A DNA stretch of 64,000 nt from Desmodus rotundus. Its lineage: Eukaryota > Chordata > Mammalia > Chiroptera > Phyllostomidae. The notes under the pieces were generated by a model that ran no database searches, had not been told where the DNA came from, and saw only the letters and a list, made by a program, of their open reading frames with translations. Location of the stretch: assembly GCF_022682495.2 (NCBI RefSeq), contig NC_071388.1:14867171-14931170 (forward strand), in the 5' to 3' direction. How positions within the stretch are numbered: the first letter of the stretch is position 1; each line of letters starts with the position of its first letter. Position numbers and translations under genes: made by a program. This document shows positions 49,361 through 61,200 of the stretch, piece after piece.

Positions 49361-50555
49361 CTAAAAACAAAACAAAACATGTCTTGACGTTAGTCTGCAG
49401 TCATAGTAAGGCAGTCCTTACTTTGTGTAGTTCTGATATGCACAGATTTATTATGGTTTCATTAAATAATGTTAGTTCCTCAGAAAAAAAAAAAGAAGAA
49501 GAAAAAGAATAAAATCCAAAGGTTAAAACTGATGGTGGATGACTCCTTGTTACATAGCAAGTTCTAAACATATTGACTCTCTTTGTTCTTATTTGAATGG
49601 TCTTCATTTCCACATTTGCTAAAATTTCCAGTCAGAGCATGCCTGATATATTCCTTTCCTCTTTGCATAAGGCATCCATCCCAGCCCCTGCCTGTCTTGC
49701 AGTCTCTGGCCACCCAAGTGATGGTGGCTGATTCCCTTGCTGTACAATCTCTGAACAAATAGCTTGCATTTGTTCTTATCTTAGTCTTCTTTGTTTATTT
49801 CAATTTTTTCCTGGACTCTCCGACAACACAGGGTCTGCACTGCTCTGAAAGATTACAATATACTGAGTTCTCTTTCCACCTAACGAAATAATTTCTGCTT
49901 AGGGCTGATGGTCATGGGGTAGAGGAGAGAAGAAAAGAACAGGAGAAAGAGAAAGAAAGTTAGGTTTCTCTTTGTTAACATTTCATGACAGGCTTTCAAG
50001 CATTGCCCCAACATGGCACTTCCTAGTATTATTGTATTGTAAGTCTAGCCATTATAAGCTTTTGGTCTTGATGCCTTTGTTTCAAAAGTGGAAAGTCTGA
50101 AGCCTGGGGCTCTATCACCCTGCTTTAGTTTGAGAATAATTCATAGAAGAGATATCTTAAAAGTTAAAATGTCATATTGAAAAAAATAAGAGAGAATTTA
50201 TAATTAAAACCTGCTTAAAATAGTAGGTAAAACCACTTTATAAGCAATTGTATGTGATATGTTAAAAGTCACAGTTTTCAATATGTTAAGGTTCTTAAAA
50301 CCTTAAGAACCACATTCTAAGGTTTTATGTTCCCCAAAACATTAGGAATAATTGAAATTAATTGAAATAATTGAAACCACATTTTTATAGAATTCATATT
50401 TTTTATAGATGATAAAGAAAATTTTGTTAACTTAAACTCCTATGCCCTTCTTTATTTCTGAGACTTTTAAAAATTCATATCAAGAAATAAGATATGAATT
50501 TAGTTTCACAGATAATCATACTTAGTCTACCATAATACAATCGTCAGAATATATG
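49361..50555. other. Non-coding stretch
   Basis: No firm feature. A small inverted repeat (9-bp arms, GGTTCTTAA / TTAAGAACC) lies at 50290-50311. Open frames at 49401-49758 have no domain. Confidence 0.45.
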
Positions 50556-50559
50556 GTAA

Positions 50560-51330
50560 ACCCAATCCTCCCCCACACCCACTCACATCCAGGGCAAGCC
50601 ACTATTATCCCACCAATTACAGCAATGTCTTCTTTCCACTGTCTCTACATACAGTTACATACCATGTAGAGTATACTGATCTTTTCATTCTTCATCATTT
50701 CATTCAGGTGAAAGAAAACAGACAAATCAATAAATCATGTGTGTATAGTGATAGATGTTCTCAAAATGTGTCTACTCATATAGCCACCATCCATACAGTC
50801 GATATCCCATGACTAGAAAATTACCCATGTCTGTAAGCATAAGTTACTTTTGCCTGACTTTGAGCTTTACGTAAATAGAAACAACAGTGTAACTTTGGGT
50901 TTGTCTATTTTACTCAACCTCGTGTTTATGAGAGTCGTCTACATGTGCTGAATATACTCACAGTTTGTTCATTCTCGTTGCACTGCAATGGCATAATTTG
51001 CATAGGCGTTACTTCCTGTTTCTTGTGGCCATTGTGGTAGTTTCTAGGTAAAGGCCGTGATGGATAGGGCTGTTTTCAGCAAGTGATTCCAATATGCCCC
51101 CCGGTGTATGGATATCCTTGTTTCCTTTGAGTGTAATCTAGGTGCAGTATTTGCAAAGGTATGGATTATGCGAATGCACAGTTGTGATGGACACTGGTAG
51201 CTTCACAAACTGTGCCCATTTAACAATCCTATATGCCATGTGTCTGAAGACAGGTCATACCACATTTGCCAAAATTTGCATCTTCTTAATGACTAATACG
51301 ACTGTTCAGCTTTTCCTGATTTCTCAACAA
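50560..51330 (-). mobile_element. Old L1 3' region, antisense
   Basis: On +, the sequence around TTTACTCAACCTCGTGTTTATGAG, GTTCATTCTCGTTGCACTG and, further on, GGTGTATGGATATCC, then GTAGCTTCACAAACTGTGCC and ATTTAACAATCCTATATGCC, follows the antisense 3' region of old mammalian L1. Divergence is high and the ends are approximate. Confidence 0.5.
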
Positions 51331-53715
51331 TTAACATAGAATATTTAACTCATTTGAGAATTGTTTCCTCTTCCTCTACTGTCTGAAAGATTTTTTCTTT
51401 CTTTCAAAATTAGAGCAAGAGAGCTATCTTTTTAACTTCCAAATTGTATACTTCAACCCTGGTATAAAAAAAGTAATAAAATAAATATTTCAGTAATTAT
51501 GTCTCTGCTCAATTGTCATGTAAAAAGAGCTGCTTTACCTGATGAAACTAACATTCCTTGACTTTGTTTTGCAGAGGCTCATTAACATTTTAATTTCTTC
51601 AGTTCACTTATCGCTATCTGAAATCATCTTATTTTTAAATCTCCTTCTTCAACATTGTGTCAACAGCGTCTAAATCTGTATTATGCACATAATAACTACT
51701 TGACATATTTTTAATAAGTAAATGACAAATATACAAGTAAAAATTGTAATCAGTTATTTTTTGTTGACCCATTTATTTCAGTTGTTACATTCTTAAAACA
51801 ATGATTGGTTCAACTTCTGAAATATTCATTGTACTAATACTTTAATCTATAATTAATTTAGGACTTAGGTCTGGCAAACTTGCTGTTGCAATTGTGTGTT
51901 AGGAGCAGAAGGGAGCTGTGCTACTGGAGGGAAGAATGTCTCATGGGAGCATCTATACAGGAAGTTGATTAAGGAGTGTGCAAAGTGATCTGTGCAAAAT
52001 GTGGGGAGGTTATGTCCAAATGCTGGCAATTATGTCTTCTTTTTTAATTAACAGTGAGATTTTTAAAATATATTGAATTTTTACATGTCTGACATAATTG
52101 TTTTTGCTCTTTGTAGTCTTGAAATGTCATAACTTAATAATCTATGCCATCATGTCTGAATTTGTTATGAAAAGAATGGTGAAAAATTAAAGTAAGCTTT
52201 ATATCAATTATTTACATCTGTTTATTGTATTGCTTTACTCCATCCTTTGGTACATATACATAGGAATAAAATAATCCAGCCCCTATTAGCTCATAGTAGG
52301 TTCTTTATTTCAGGTATCAAAATATGGTTTCATTAGGCAACGACAAACCATACAGCTTTTCAGGGATTCGTGTTCTAGTTGCCTATCAACTGTGGGCTGA
52401 TTTGAGTTCTTATCATCCCATTAAGGTCAAGTTCCCTGTCAAATTGTCCCCTTTTAAGTGCTGAGCTCCATAGGCTGCAAGATTAACCTCGTTTTAATGC
52501 TGTGTGCTTCTCTTCCATTTTTAGTTCTCAGAGATATTTAATTCGTCTTTTTCTCCAGTCTATGATTGTTTGCTTGTTTTTCATTTGTTGTTTACCAATG
52601 TGTTTATTATTTTATGTATCTGACTTTAGAACAGGGTATGTAGTTTATGTCATGATCTCATCATTATGTACAGAAGGGAATCACAATGTTTGTTTTATTT
52701 GCTGTGTGTGTACCGGGAAATCTAGGTGAGAGGAGCTATATGTGTATAGACCTCTTTGTTGGTTCTATAAGGGCCTGAAAATTGCATAAAACATTGGATA
52801 AAAAGTATAGATGTTAAGAAGAAAAAGGTAGGTTGGTAAGGAAAAGAAATATTAATGAATAGGTTTTGAGCCAAATAAACTAGGATTTTTAGAAACAAAA
52901 GGTATTGTTCTCTTTTTAAACAAAATATATACTTCAGAGATATGTTTAGATTTGAAATGGTATTCACAATACAGATACAAATGACAAGAAAAGTGTTTTA
53001 TAGAAATTTCAAGGTTTCTGTATTTTCCTACAGAACCCAATATTCTTAAATAGTTTTGACCTTTGAATGTCTTGATTATGCCTTTAAGGGAAAACTCCAA
53101 AGTTATTGTGGAATTATAGCTAAATGACTCCAGATCTTGTGATAATAAGAGTCCCACAAGAAGTAGGTAGTTAAGGAGAATAAGTTCCATGGGGCTAATG
53201 AACTGCGTGGTGACTATAGTTAGTAACACAATGTTGCAGACACCACACACACACTGAAAAGAGTTAATTATGCAAGGTAATCAATGTATTATCTTGATCT
53301 TCTTCATAATCATTTCATTATAGTTCTATCAATCATATCATTATGTTGTACACTTTAGATGCAAATATACTTGTCCATTATTCCAATAGAGTTGGGCGAA
53401 CCAGAAATTTGAGGAAATAAATTAAAAATGGGACTGTTTACAGACATGTAGATTAACTGTGAGAGAACAGAAACAGAAAATACAAATTTCTAGGACTAGT
53501 CACAGCACAAATCTATCACATCCGTAGGTCTGGAGGGTCCAAGACAAAGAGTGGTTATCAAACCTGAGAAGTGAACACTTGGAAAGATCCTCCCTGATGA
53601 GGGTAGTGACACGTGCAGCTCAAGATGGTAACAAAGGGAAGAAAATGAAGGAAAATGGGACAAACTCCCATTCTCTCTCTAAATATAGTTCATGAGCTGT
53701 TGAGTGAGCATGTGT
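51331..53715. other. Non-coding AT-rich stretch
   Basis: No firm feature. The minus-strand open frame at 52852-53250 (132 codons) is AT-rich, leucine- and serine-rich and has no recognisable domain. A short (CA)n lies at about 53243-53253. Confidence 0.45.
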
Positions 53716-53719
53716 ACTG

Positions 53720-54210
53720 TGTGGCCACCACATTCAAAGTTACTGAGTGAGTACGGTGAAAAATCTACATTAAATTTTGTCTTAACTTTGAACATTACTC
53801 CACAGAAACTATTCAGATGATGCAGAAGGCCGCAGCTATGGACAACTGGTGATTGGCAGCCTCATCACAACAATGCACCCCCTCATGCATCACCTTCCAT
53901 GCAGAGTTTTTGGCAAAACATCAAATCACCCAGCTGACTCAGCCCCCCTCCAGCCCAGATTTGGCACCCTGCAACTTCTGGCTTTTCCAAAACTAGAATC
54001 AGCTTTGAAAGGGAAGAGTTTCAGACTGTTGAAGAGATTCAGGAAAATATGACAGGACAGCGGATGGCAATTGGAACTGTGTGAGTCTCAAGGTGCCTAC
54101 TTTGAAGGGGACTGAGTCATCATTGTCCCATGTACAACGCGTCTTGTATCTTGTATCGTCTTCAACAAATGTATCTATTTTTCATATTACTTGGCTGAAT
54201 ACCTTCTGAC
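53720..54210 (+). pseudogene. Mariner transposase pseudogene, internally deleted
   Basis: The remnant joins two parts of a mariner (Tc1/mariner, DD34D-type) transposase. The N-terminal piece has an IKFCLNFEHYSTETI-like helix-turn-helix stretch at about 53771-53815. It passes at about 53830 directly into the C-terminal part, with a degraded HHDNAPAH-equivalent, a SPDLAP-equivalent block near 53945-53965, an FWLF/FPKL block and a QTVEEIQENM-type stretch near 54025-54050. After the stop there is the family's TGTATCTTGTATC and TTTTTCATATTACTTGGCTG end. Stops and frameshifts make it inactive, and the middle, including the first catalytic aspartate, is missing. The + frame at 53849-54052 covers part of it. 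Confidence 0.75.
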
Positions 54211-54214
54211 ATAC

Positions 54215-54252
54215 CATACACACACACGTATATATATGCACACACATATACG
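54215..54252. repeat. (CA)n/(TA)n microsatellite
   Basis: CACACACAC, TATATATA and CACACACATATA units directly after the mariner 3' end. Confidence 0.85.
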
Positions 54253-55805
54253 TAGTCTATGACATTTACATATGTGTAATCTATGATATATATATAAAAT
54301 CTGCATTGGATTCATTGCTTGCCATTTGATAAGCAACATTATGCAAGTAATTTATAACTATATGTCACAGTATAGACCTTCTGCATTTGTTTTTATGGTT
54401 CGTTTATTCTTTCTCCTTGTGACAATTGGCTACAGCTTACTGAAGGATTATGAAGAAAGGAATGACTTGCTTCATCCAAACTGAATTCCTTAAACATTTC
54501 TTCCTTATTATTTTCCCTAACTCATATTTCTTTATTTTCTAAATGCATAGTTCATTGGATGTTTTCTTTCAGTCAAAAGTAACAAAGTAGAAAGATTTAA
54601 ATGGTCAAATTGTATAATGTCAGGCTAAAATGCAAAAGTTCCTCTACGTTATATCAAAATGTGCCATCACGAGGCAGACATTGCTAGGCAATATTGGAAA
54701 GTTTAACTTCTATGAAGATTTGATTTTGTTGTTTTAGATATTATGTATTTTTATTACATATAGTTCACATGCACTTTCTTCAAAAACTTAGCTGCTAGAT
54801 GCTCTGGACCAGGGTGTCAGGCTCGTCATCACCATTTTACAGTGACAACTACACCGACCCGACAACCGATCCAGCAATCGGCTCCCACTTGTTTGACAGG
54901 CATTATGCAAATTCAGAATTTTGTTTAGTAATGGAATATAGTTATGGTAATAGGCTTCATTTTCAATGTACTTTGCAGCCTATAATACACTATCACTTGC
55001 AGTGTCTCATTTTATTTGTCTGATAACAATTACATGTAATGTTTATTGTCCCTTTGAAGGGAAAACAAGATTTTCTTCCAAATATTTGAGACTATTGCCA
55101 TCAGAGAGTTAAATTTTAAATGGAGGAAGAAATATTCAATCCTAAATATATCAGCCTACATCAGAAAGGACAGTCCTAAGTGTTCCAGTCTGCATAACAA
55201 ATGGCAAATGTGTGATAGTTTTTGAGGGGGACGTTAACTTTGATCTATGGTAGGATGAAGTATTTTGATAGAAAAGATTAGAAAGCACATTGAAAAGGGG
55301 GAAGAAAAACTTAGAGGAAAGTACAGTTCACTAAAATAACCAACGTTAAAACATAATGTTTAGTACTTAAATTTATCTTTCAAAATGAAAATTCTGTTGA
55401 AAACAGAATGAAAACATAAATGAAATGTATGTTTTACTCTAATATCACTACTACAGGACAAGACATAAGTGATGCTTATGACAAATATTTTAAGTGATAT
55501 TCTCTAAACGTCAGGTATTAGTCTAAATGCTTATAATGACATATTTAAGTTTCGCATGGTCCCATGAAATCGTTAGGTTGCATTTTCCATTTAGTGGGCT
55601 AGCACCCAAAACATAAAAGGCTTACTAACTTTAACAAGGTCACATTTACTCAATTTTAGAGTTCAGTTTCAAACCTAGGCAGTGAAGTTAAGGAAACTGC
55701 AGTCTTTTTTCACTTTGCTATACTAGATAAAATTCCAATTTTTAAATAATAATTTGACGGTAGAAGAGTACTGTTACAATTAAAGCCCTTTAAAGTATAA
55801 TATAC
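54253..55805. other. Non-coding stretch
   Basis: Mostly AT-rich. At about 54808-54900 a CpG-richer patch begins CCAGGGTGTCAGGCTCG, which is similar to the end of hAT elements but is not resolved. No gene is supported. Confidence 0.4.
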
Positions 55806-55809
55806 ATGG

Positions 55810-56113
55810 CACCGTCAACCCTTGAACAACACAAGGGCTGGGGCACCGACCCCGCACAGTTGAAAACGTGTGCACAATTCGAGTCCCCCAATACTTGGTA
55901 TCTGTAGGGTATTGTTTCCAGGACCACGTGGGTACCAAAATCCATGGATACTCAGTCCCCTTATAAAATGGTGTAGATCAATGCATACAATTGGTCCCTC
56001 ATATCTGTGAACCCCTAATAGTGAATCAAAAACAGTGCAGGTATTTATTGAAAAAAATCTGCATGTAGTGGACCTGAACAGTTCAACCTCATGTTATGCA
56101 AAGGCTAACTGTA
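55810..56113. mobile_element. Tigger-like DNA transposon fragment (non-autonomous)
   Basis: The left end ACCGTCAACCCTTGAACAAC and the right end, which on the minus strand reads GTACAGTTAGCCTTTGCATA, form diverged terminal inverted repeats. Internal landmarks TCCAGGACCACGTGGGTACC, CCATGGATACTCAGTCCCC and GGTCCCTCATATCTGTGAAC are typical of a mammalian Tc1/mariner Tigger-related element. No coding capacity. The subfamily is not assigned. Confidence 0.65.
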
Positions 56114-57180
56114 CATATATAATAAAATTTATACATAAATTTTAAAAGGAATTCACTTTTAAAATGGAGGAAAACATATCCAAATCAGCAATTTAACAAT
56201 AAAAAACACATGAAATAAAGCAAGGTGTAGCGATTTTTACAATAAAGAAGAACAATGTTTATGATAAATGTGTAATCATTAATCATGTTACAGATTTAAT
56301 AACACAGGAATTTCTGGTTAGACTTTGTTCACAAGTCATCTTTTTTTCTTTTTCACAGTCTTTTAAACCAATACAATTATCTAATTATCTAGACAGAAAT
56401 ATTGGCATTATAAGTATGGATTGATTTAAATATTTTTATCAATAAAATCATAGAAAATATCAAAATTTAAAAGCAATGGAAATTATTTGGACTCCATGGC
56501 AAATAATGTTTGAATATACTATACAGAACTTCATAATAAATGCAGAATAAATTTGGTTGATAACCAAACATAATCAAAATGTTTATTGTCAGTAACAACA
56601 ACAAAAAAAAAACATTGAAGAAAGTATATGAAAATAGAAACTGTGTTCTGAATAAAATTGCATGTAGAAGTGGAGGGTACTTTTAGCCCAGTAAAAATGT
56701 ATTAATTGTATTGTTAATAATGGTCAATAATGGTGGGGTCCACAGAAAGCAATATAGTAAGATAATTTTGGGTCAAAATTCTGACTATGTGGCAAGATTT
56801 GAGCATGACATCCCTACATATTTATGGAATACAAGTTAACAAAAAAAGAAAAGCAATATTTATGAAAACCGTTGTATTTAGGGAAAATTTAAAATAGTTC
56901 AGTATATACGATACTAGGTCAGAAGTAGAATTCAATGGCATGTATTACTGTGTCTCATCTCAGAAGAATATTGCATAACAGTTCAAATTAAAACTAGGAA
57001 TCTGAAGTAAAACAATGAAACATGTGTAATTATGTATCTAAAAGTCTATATACATATGATTAATAGAAAGAACTTGGCCAGTAGACTATTAATGAAGATT
57101 ATTTTTTATATAAAAGATGTTTAAATTTAACAAATGAAATATCTACAATTGATAAATATATGCACAACTAAGCCCTATAT
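56114..57180. other. Non-coding AT-rich stretch
   Basis: Very AT-rich and without recognised features. Confidence 0.5.
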
Positions 57181-57198
57181 AAATGATTCAATATTCTT

Positions 57199-57408
57199 TT
57201 AAAAATTTTTTAAAGATTTTATTTATTTATAGAGAGAGGGGAAGAGAGGGAGAGAGGGAGGGAAATATCAATGTGTGGTTGACTCTTGGGTGCCCCCTTT
57301 TGGAGACCTGGCCTGCAAACCAGGCATATGCCCTGACAGGGAATCAAACCAGGAACCCTTTGGTTCTTAGGCAGGTGCTCAATCCACTGAGCCACACAAG
57401 CCAGGGCT
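57199..57408 (-). mobile_element. Ves-type SINE, full length, minus strand
   Basis: On +: A/T-rich tail complement, GAGAGAGGGGAAGAGAGGG, AAATATCAATGTGTGG, CTGGCCTGCAAACCAGG, CATATGCCCTGACAGGG, AATCAAACCAGGAACC and TGAGCCACACAAGCCAGGGC. Flanking duplications AAATGATTCAATATTCTT (57181-57198) and AAATGCCTCAATATTCTT (57409-57426) match at 16 of 18 positions. The open frames on both strands across it are shadows. Confidence 0.93.
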
Positions 57409-57654
57409 AAATGCCTCAATATTCTTATGATGTCTTTCCATAAGTGGAAAGAAATGGTTACTAAAGGCAGTAATTTTGAAGCAAATAACGGTGAATTTAT
57501 TATCATAGATCACAACTATTCCAGTTATATTATCTTCCGACCAAAACATCTGTCAAGGTTTAAGGGCACATACTATTATCTTTAATCATAAATTTTACTG
57601 TACACTTTTTCTTTGCCCATCATAAGCATGATTTCTTAAATTTGTCTTGTTTTC

Positions 57655-57800
57655 CTTTAGTAAAGGATGATTTATTGGAACACAGCCACACTCATTGGTT
57701 TGGTATTGACCTTGGCTACTTTCATACTACAACAGCAGAGGTGAGTAGTTGTCATGACAGTCCCTATGTGTAAGCCTGAAGCATTAACTATCGGGCCATT
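57655..57800 (+). mobile_element. hAT-type repeat fragment
   Basis: GATTTATTGGAACACAGCC, CACTCATTGGTTTGGTATTG, CTACTTTCATACTACAACAG and CAGAGGTGAGTAGTTGTCAT follow a widespread mammalian non-autonomous hAT-like repeat (TTTTATTGGAACACAGCCAC type). Only the central part is present. The following 150 bases, to about 57955, are CpG-richer and unclassified. Confidence 0.6.
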
Positions 57801-58012
57801 AGGAAATGTTCGGCAACAGTGTCCTATAGCGAGGGATTTCGTCACTTCGGAATTCTGGCAATCATGGATTCTGCTTACAATTCCAAATCTAAAGTGTCTC
57901 CTGGCATTAAACATATTAAACAGAACGATACTGCCCAGAAAAATTTTTGTCATGGAGTGGGCTGGAGTGTGTGTATGTGTGTGTGTTTCAGAGAGGAATA
58001 ATCCCCCCTTTT

Positions 58013-58202
58013 AATTTTTTTTTAATTTTTAAAAAAATTTTAAATTAATTAATTTATTTTTATTCAGTTACAATTGTCTGCATTTTCTCCCCATCCCTCC
58101 ACCCCACCCCAGCCAGTCCCACCTCCCTCCCCCATCTCTACTCTCCCCCTTAATTTTGTCCTTGTGTCCTTTATAGTAGCTCCTATAGACCCCTCTCTCC
58201 AC
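58013..58202 (-). mobile_element. Short L1 3' UTR insertion with 17-bp target site duplication
   Basis: A severely 5'-truncated bat-type L1 3' UTR on the minus strand with its A-rich tail at the left. The sequence TAATCCCCCCTTTTAAT occurs exactly at 57999-58015 and 58203-58219, a 17-bp target site duplication (its last three bases may overlap the tail). The pre-insertion site reads CCTTTT/AATC, a good match to the L1 endonuclease preference TTTT/AA. The exact duplication suggests a fairly recent insertion. Confidence 0.93.
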
Positions 58203-58219
58203 TAATCCCCCCTTTTAAT

Positions 58220-61200
58220 CAACCAAGAATTTCATGACTTTGGTCTTGGGAATCAGAGCTTAAGACTAACATTAAAATAAATAGAAAATCTGAAATATAG
58301 GTAGACGTGTAGTCTAAGTAACATTTAACAAATAATTTTTCAACTATATAAATTGTCCTTTGAAAATTTTATGTTGAATTTATAAACTTAATAATATATA
58401 CTTGCATGCAGACAACCATATATAATTCGTATTTATTAAGTTCATGCTCTCTCATAAGTTCAATTAATAAATCATCATTTTCTGACTTCAAACATGTGAT
58501 TTTTTTTTGCCTCTGAGTGCAGTGACATTTTGTCACTATTAGGCCCCGATTCATTGCTGTGGAGTAATGTTCACAGGCTGGCAGGTGTAGGTCATATCTT
58601 AATTTGTTCTATTTTAATGGTGGGAGTTAAATTGTCCCTGTGTGCCTTGAGTTCTTCTAATCAATAAACATGATTAATATGTCTAAAAATGAGAGGATGT
58701 TTTAAAAATAGCACTATAGGTCACTGCTTAGGTTAAATTTATCTTAGGAAATTAATTGGGGAATTTCTCCTGGAGGTGATGGGTAAGGTTATCATTATGA
58801 GAAAATTACAATATATGATATATCTCAGGGAAGAGGGCATAAGTATTTTTTCCTATTAATGTAAGCATATCATGACCCTTCTATTTAACCAACATAACCA
58901 ACAAATAAGCAACACATGTCTCATTTGTGAGGATGCACTATTTTAACAGGGGGTGTGACTACAGAAAGCTGATCAAAGACCAGTGTTGGCAGATTTCCTT
59001 TCATTTGTTCAAAATGCACAGACACGCCTTATCCTAAAAAGTACCGCTCCCGAAAAAATCCCATTTTGTAGTGTTGCAACCTTACTGTTGTTGTTTTTGT
59101 TCACTCAAAGTAAATCCCACCTAACTCCATCTCCCCAACTATTTATTCCTTTTTTTAACAATAATGTAAGTGCTCTAGAAAGCAGTGCCTGCTAATTTTT
59201 ATATGTGACAAAGTTCAATAACATAGGTTTCATATATTTTGTAACAATGTAAACAATAAACCTAAAGAAATCCTTTAAAAACAACACAATTGTCCTGATG
59301 TTTCACCTAAGATTGTGTTTGTATATGATACTGAGAACCTTATAATTACTCACCAGAAATATCAGTTTCAGCCTTAATTATATGCAGTGTACTCAATTAT
59401 CTGCTGAATGCTATCAGAAGTTCACAAAGTCCAAATCATACAGACATCATTCCTATTACTACCTATTTTCAAATGGTAAATTAAAAGGCCTAGGTTAACA
59501 GTATGCTATATGAAAATAAAAAAATCAGGAAATATTTCTTAATCATTTACTATAGGAAAAGCACTAAGGAAATAACATGATGGAGAATGAGACATTTTAT
59601 TGTTGTTTTAGTTGTTGGTTTGCTTCCATTTATCTTCACACTGCACATGGTAAGTTGTTTGACCAGTTTTCAATCAAAACACTCTATTAAACTAAATGTT
59701 AGAAATCACTGAGTTGGTTATCAGGGTGGTAACAAATAACCTCCTAGGAAAATTTCAAAAATAAAAATTGAAAGGGCACATGACAAATTTATTGATTCAG
59801 AGATTGCTTAATATGGGTTCTAAAAATAAAAGAAAAGTAATGTTTAAACATATGATTACTTGTTTTATTTGTTTTCATCTAAACAGTTTTTTTCTGAGTA
59901 TATATAGAGTTTTCTGAAAGGCAGTGCTTAATCAGCCTACTTTTTAAAGAGGTGAAATAAAACATTTTTGTATGTTAATAAATATTCTGAAAATAAAAAT
60001 TATAATAATGATTTAAAAAGAGTTTTGATGGCACAGGTGATGGTGCTAAATTAAAATTTGGTATCAGTCAGGGTTAGGTCCCACTTTGCGGTCAGAAACA
60101 AGTGGCCTGTACGGGACTGACCACAAGGGCTCTAGTTCACGGAAGTCTCCATCGTCACACAAATATTGCGGCAGTCACAGAGTCAACGCAGTCGAGGCTG
60201 CAAAATAAAAGTCAAGGGTTCATAGCAATTCACAGCAACTTCTGTTGCTGGGGTCTCATCTTGACTACGCATTTATTTATGACCTTTACTTGCCAAATTG
60301 GATCTTGTCAGATAAATGTATCCAGGAATTGGAAATCCAAACTTGTTGTATTAGGTGTAGTGGAATGAAAACACCTGCAACATTAGGGGGAAAAATACGT
60401 GAAAGCTTCTATCATTAAATGAGAAACAACCTGGAGAGTTCCTGGGGTGAAATATGAAACTTCATACATGAAGGAGGGCAAGGAGAAATCAAAGAAAGAG
60501 GAAGGCTATTCCAGGTTTACCAATCTGGTAGGTGGCTGTTTTAACAAGCAAGGGAACTCTCACAAGAGGCTTGTCCTGGGTAGTCTCAAGGTGTGTACAT
60601 CTCCGCACCTGCCCACCAGATTTTAAACATTTGTATAGAGAACTTAATGTAGTTCAATTATGTCTACAGTTTCCGTGGTCTCCACCACTCCTTATTCTCT
60701 CACAACTGCATACTTGAAAATCTGCTAGTGTGGAAACAGCAGGTAGAACATATATTCCAAGAACAGAGGAAAGATGCAGGGCCCCCAGTTGTTGGGTCCA
60801 GCCAGAGGGTGAACTGGTGAACCATTAAGTCTTCTCTGTGACGTCCTCCAACAGACATCTTTGTGTATTTACAGGACTGTCCCGTAAGCATAAAGGATGA
60901 CCATGTTTCTGGGAGCATACAAAGACCAAAGGGAGAAAAGTATTGCTGAAGGTAGGAACAGTTTTGAAATAATATAAAAAAAATCACCAGTTGAGTTGGG
61001 CCATTTTGTAAGAAAATCCTTCCAATTGTGTAGCATAGGCAATTCTTAACACAGTAGGTGTTGTACTGAATGCCCTCTGGCATCTCATTAAATCTACAAA
61101 TCTGTGATAAATTTTGCCTGAACGCTAGATTGTTTGGTGTAAGTGTATTGTGGACAATTCTTTTGTGTTTATTCTTTACTAGAATAAAATCTAAATCCTT

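Noticed and set aside
52852..53250. Minus-strand open frame of 132 codons
   Set aside because: AT-rich, low-information sequence with no domain and no gene context.
60700..61083. Minus-strand open frame of 127 codons, cysteine-rich
   Set aside because: No recognised domain; no splice signals or paralogue known to me. Probably old repeat-derived sequence.
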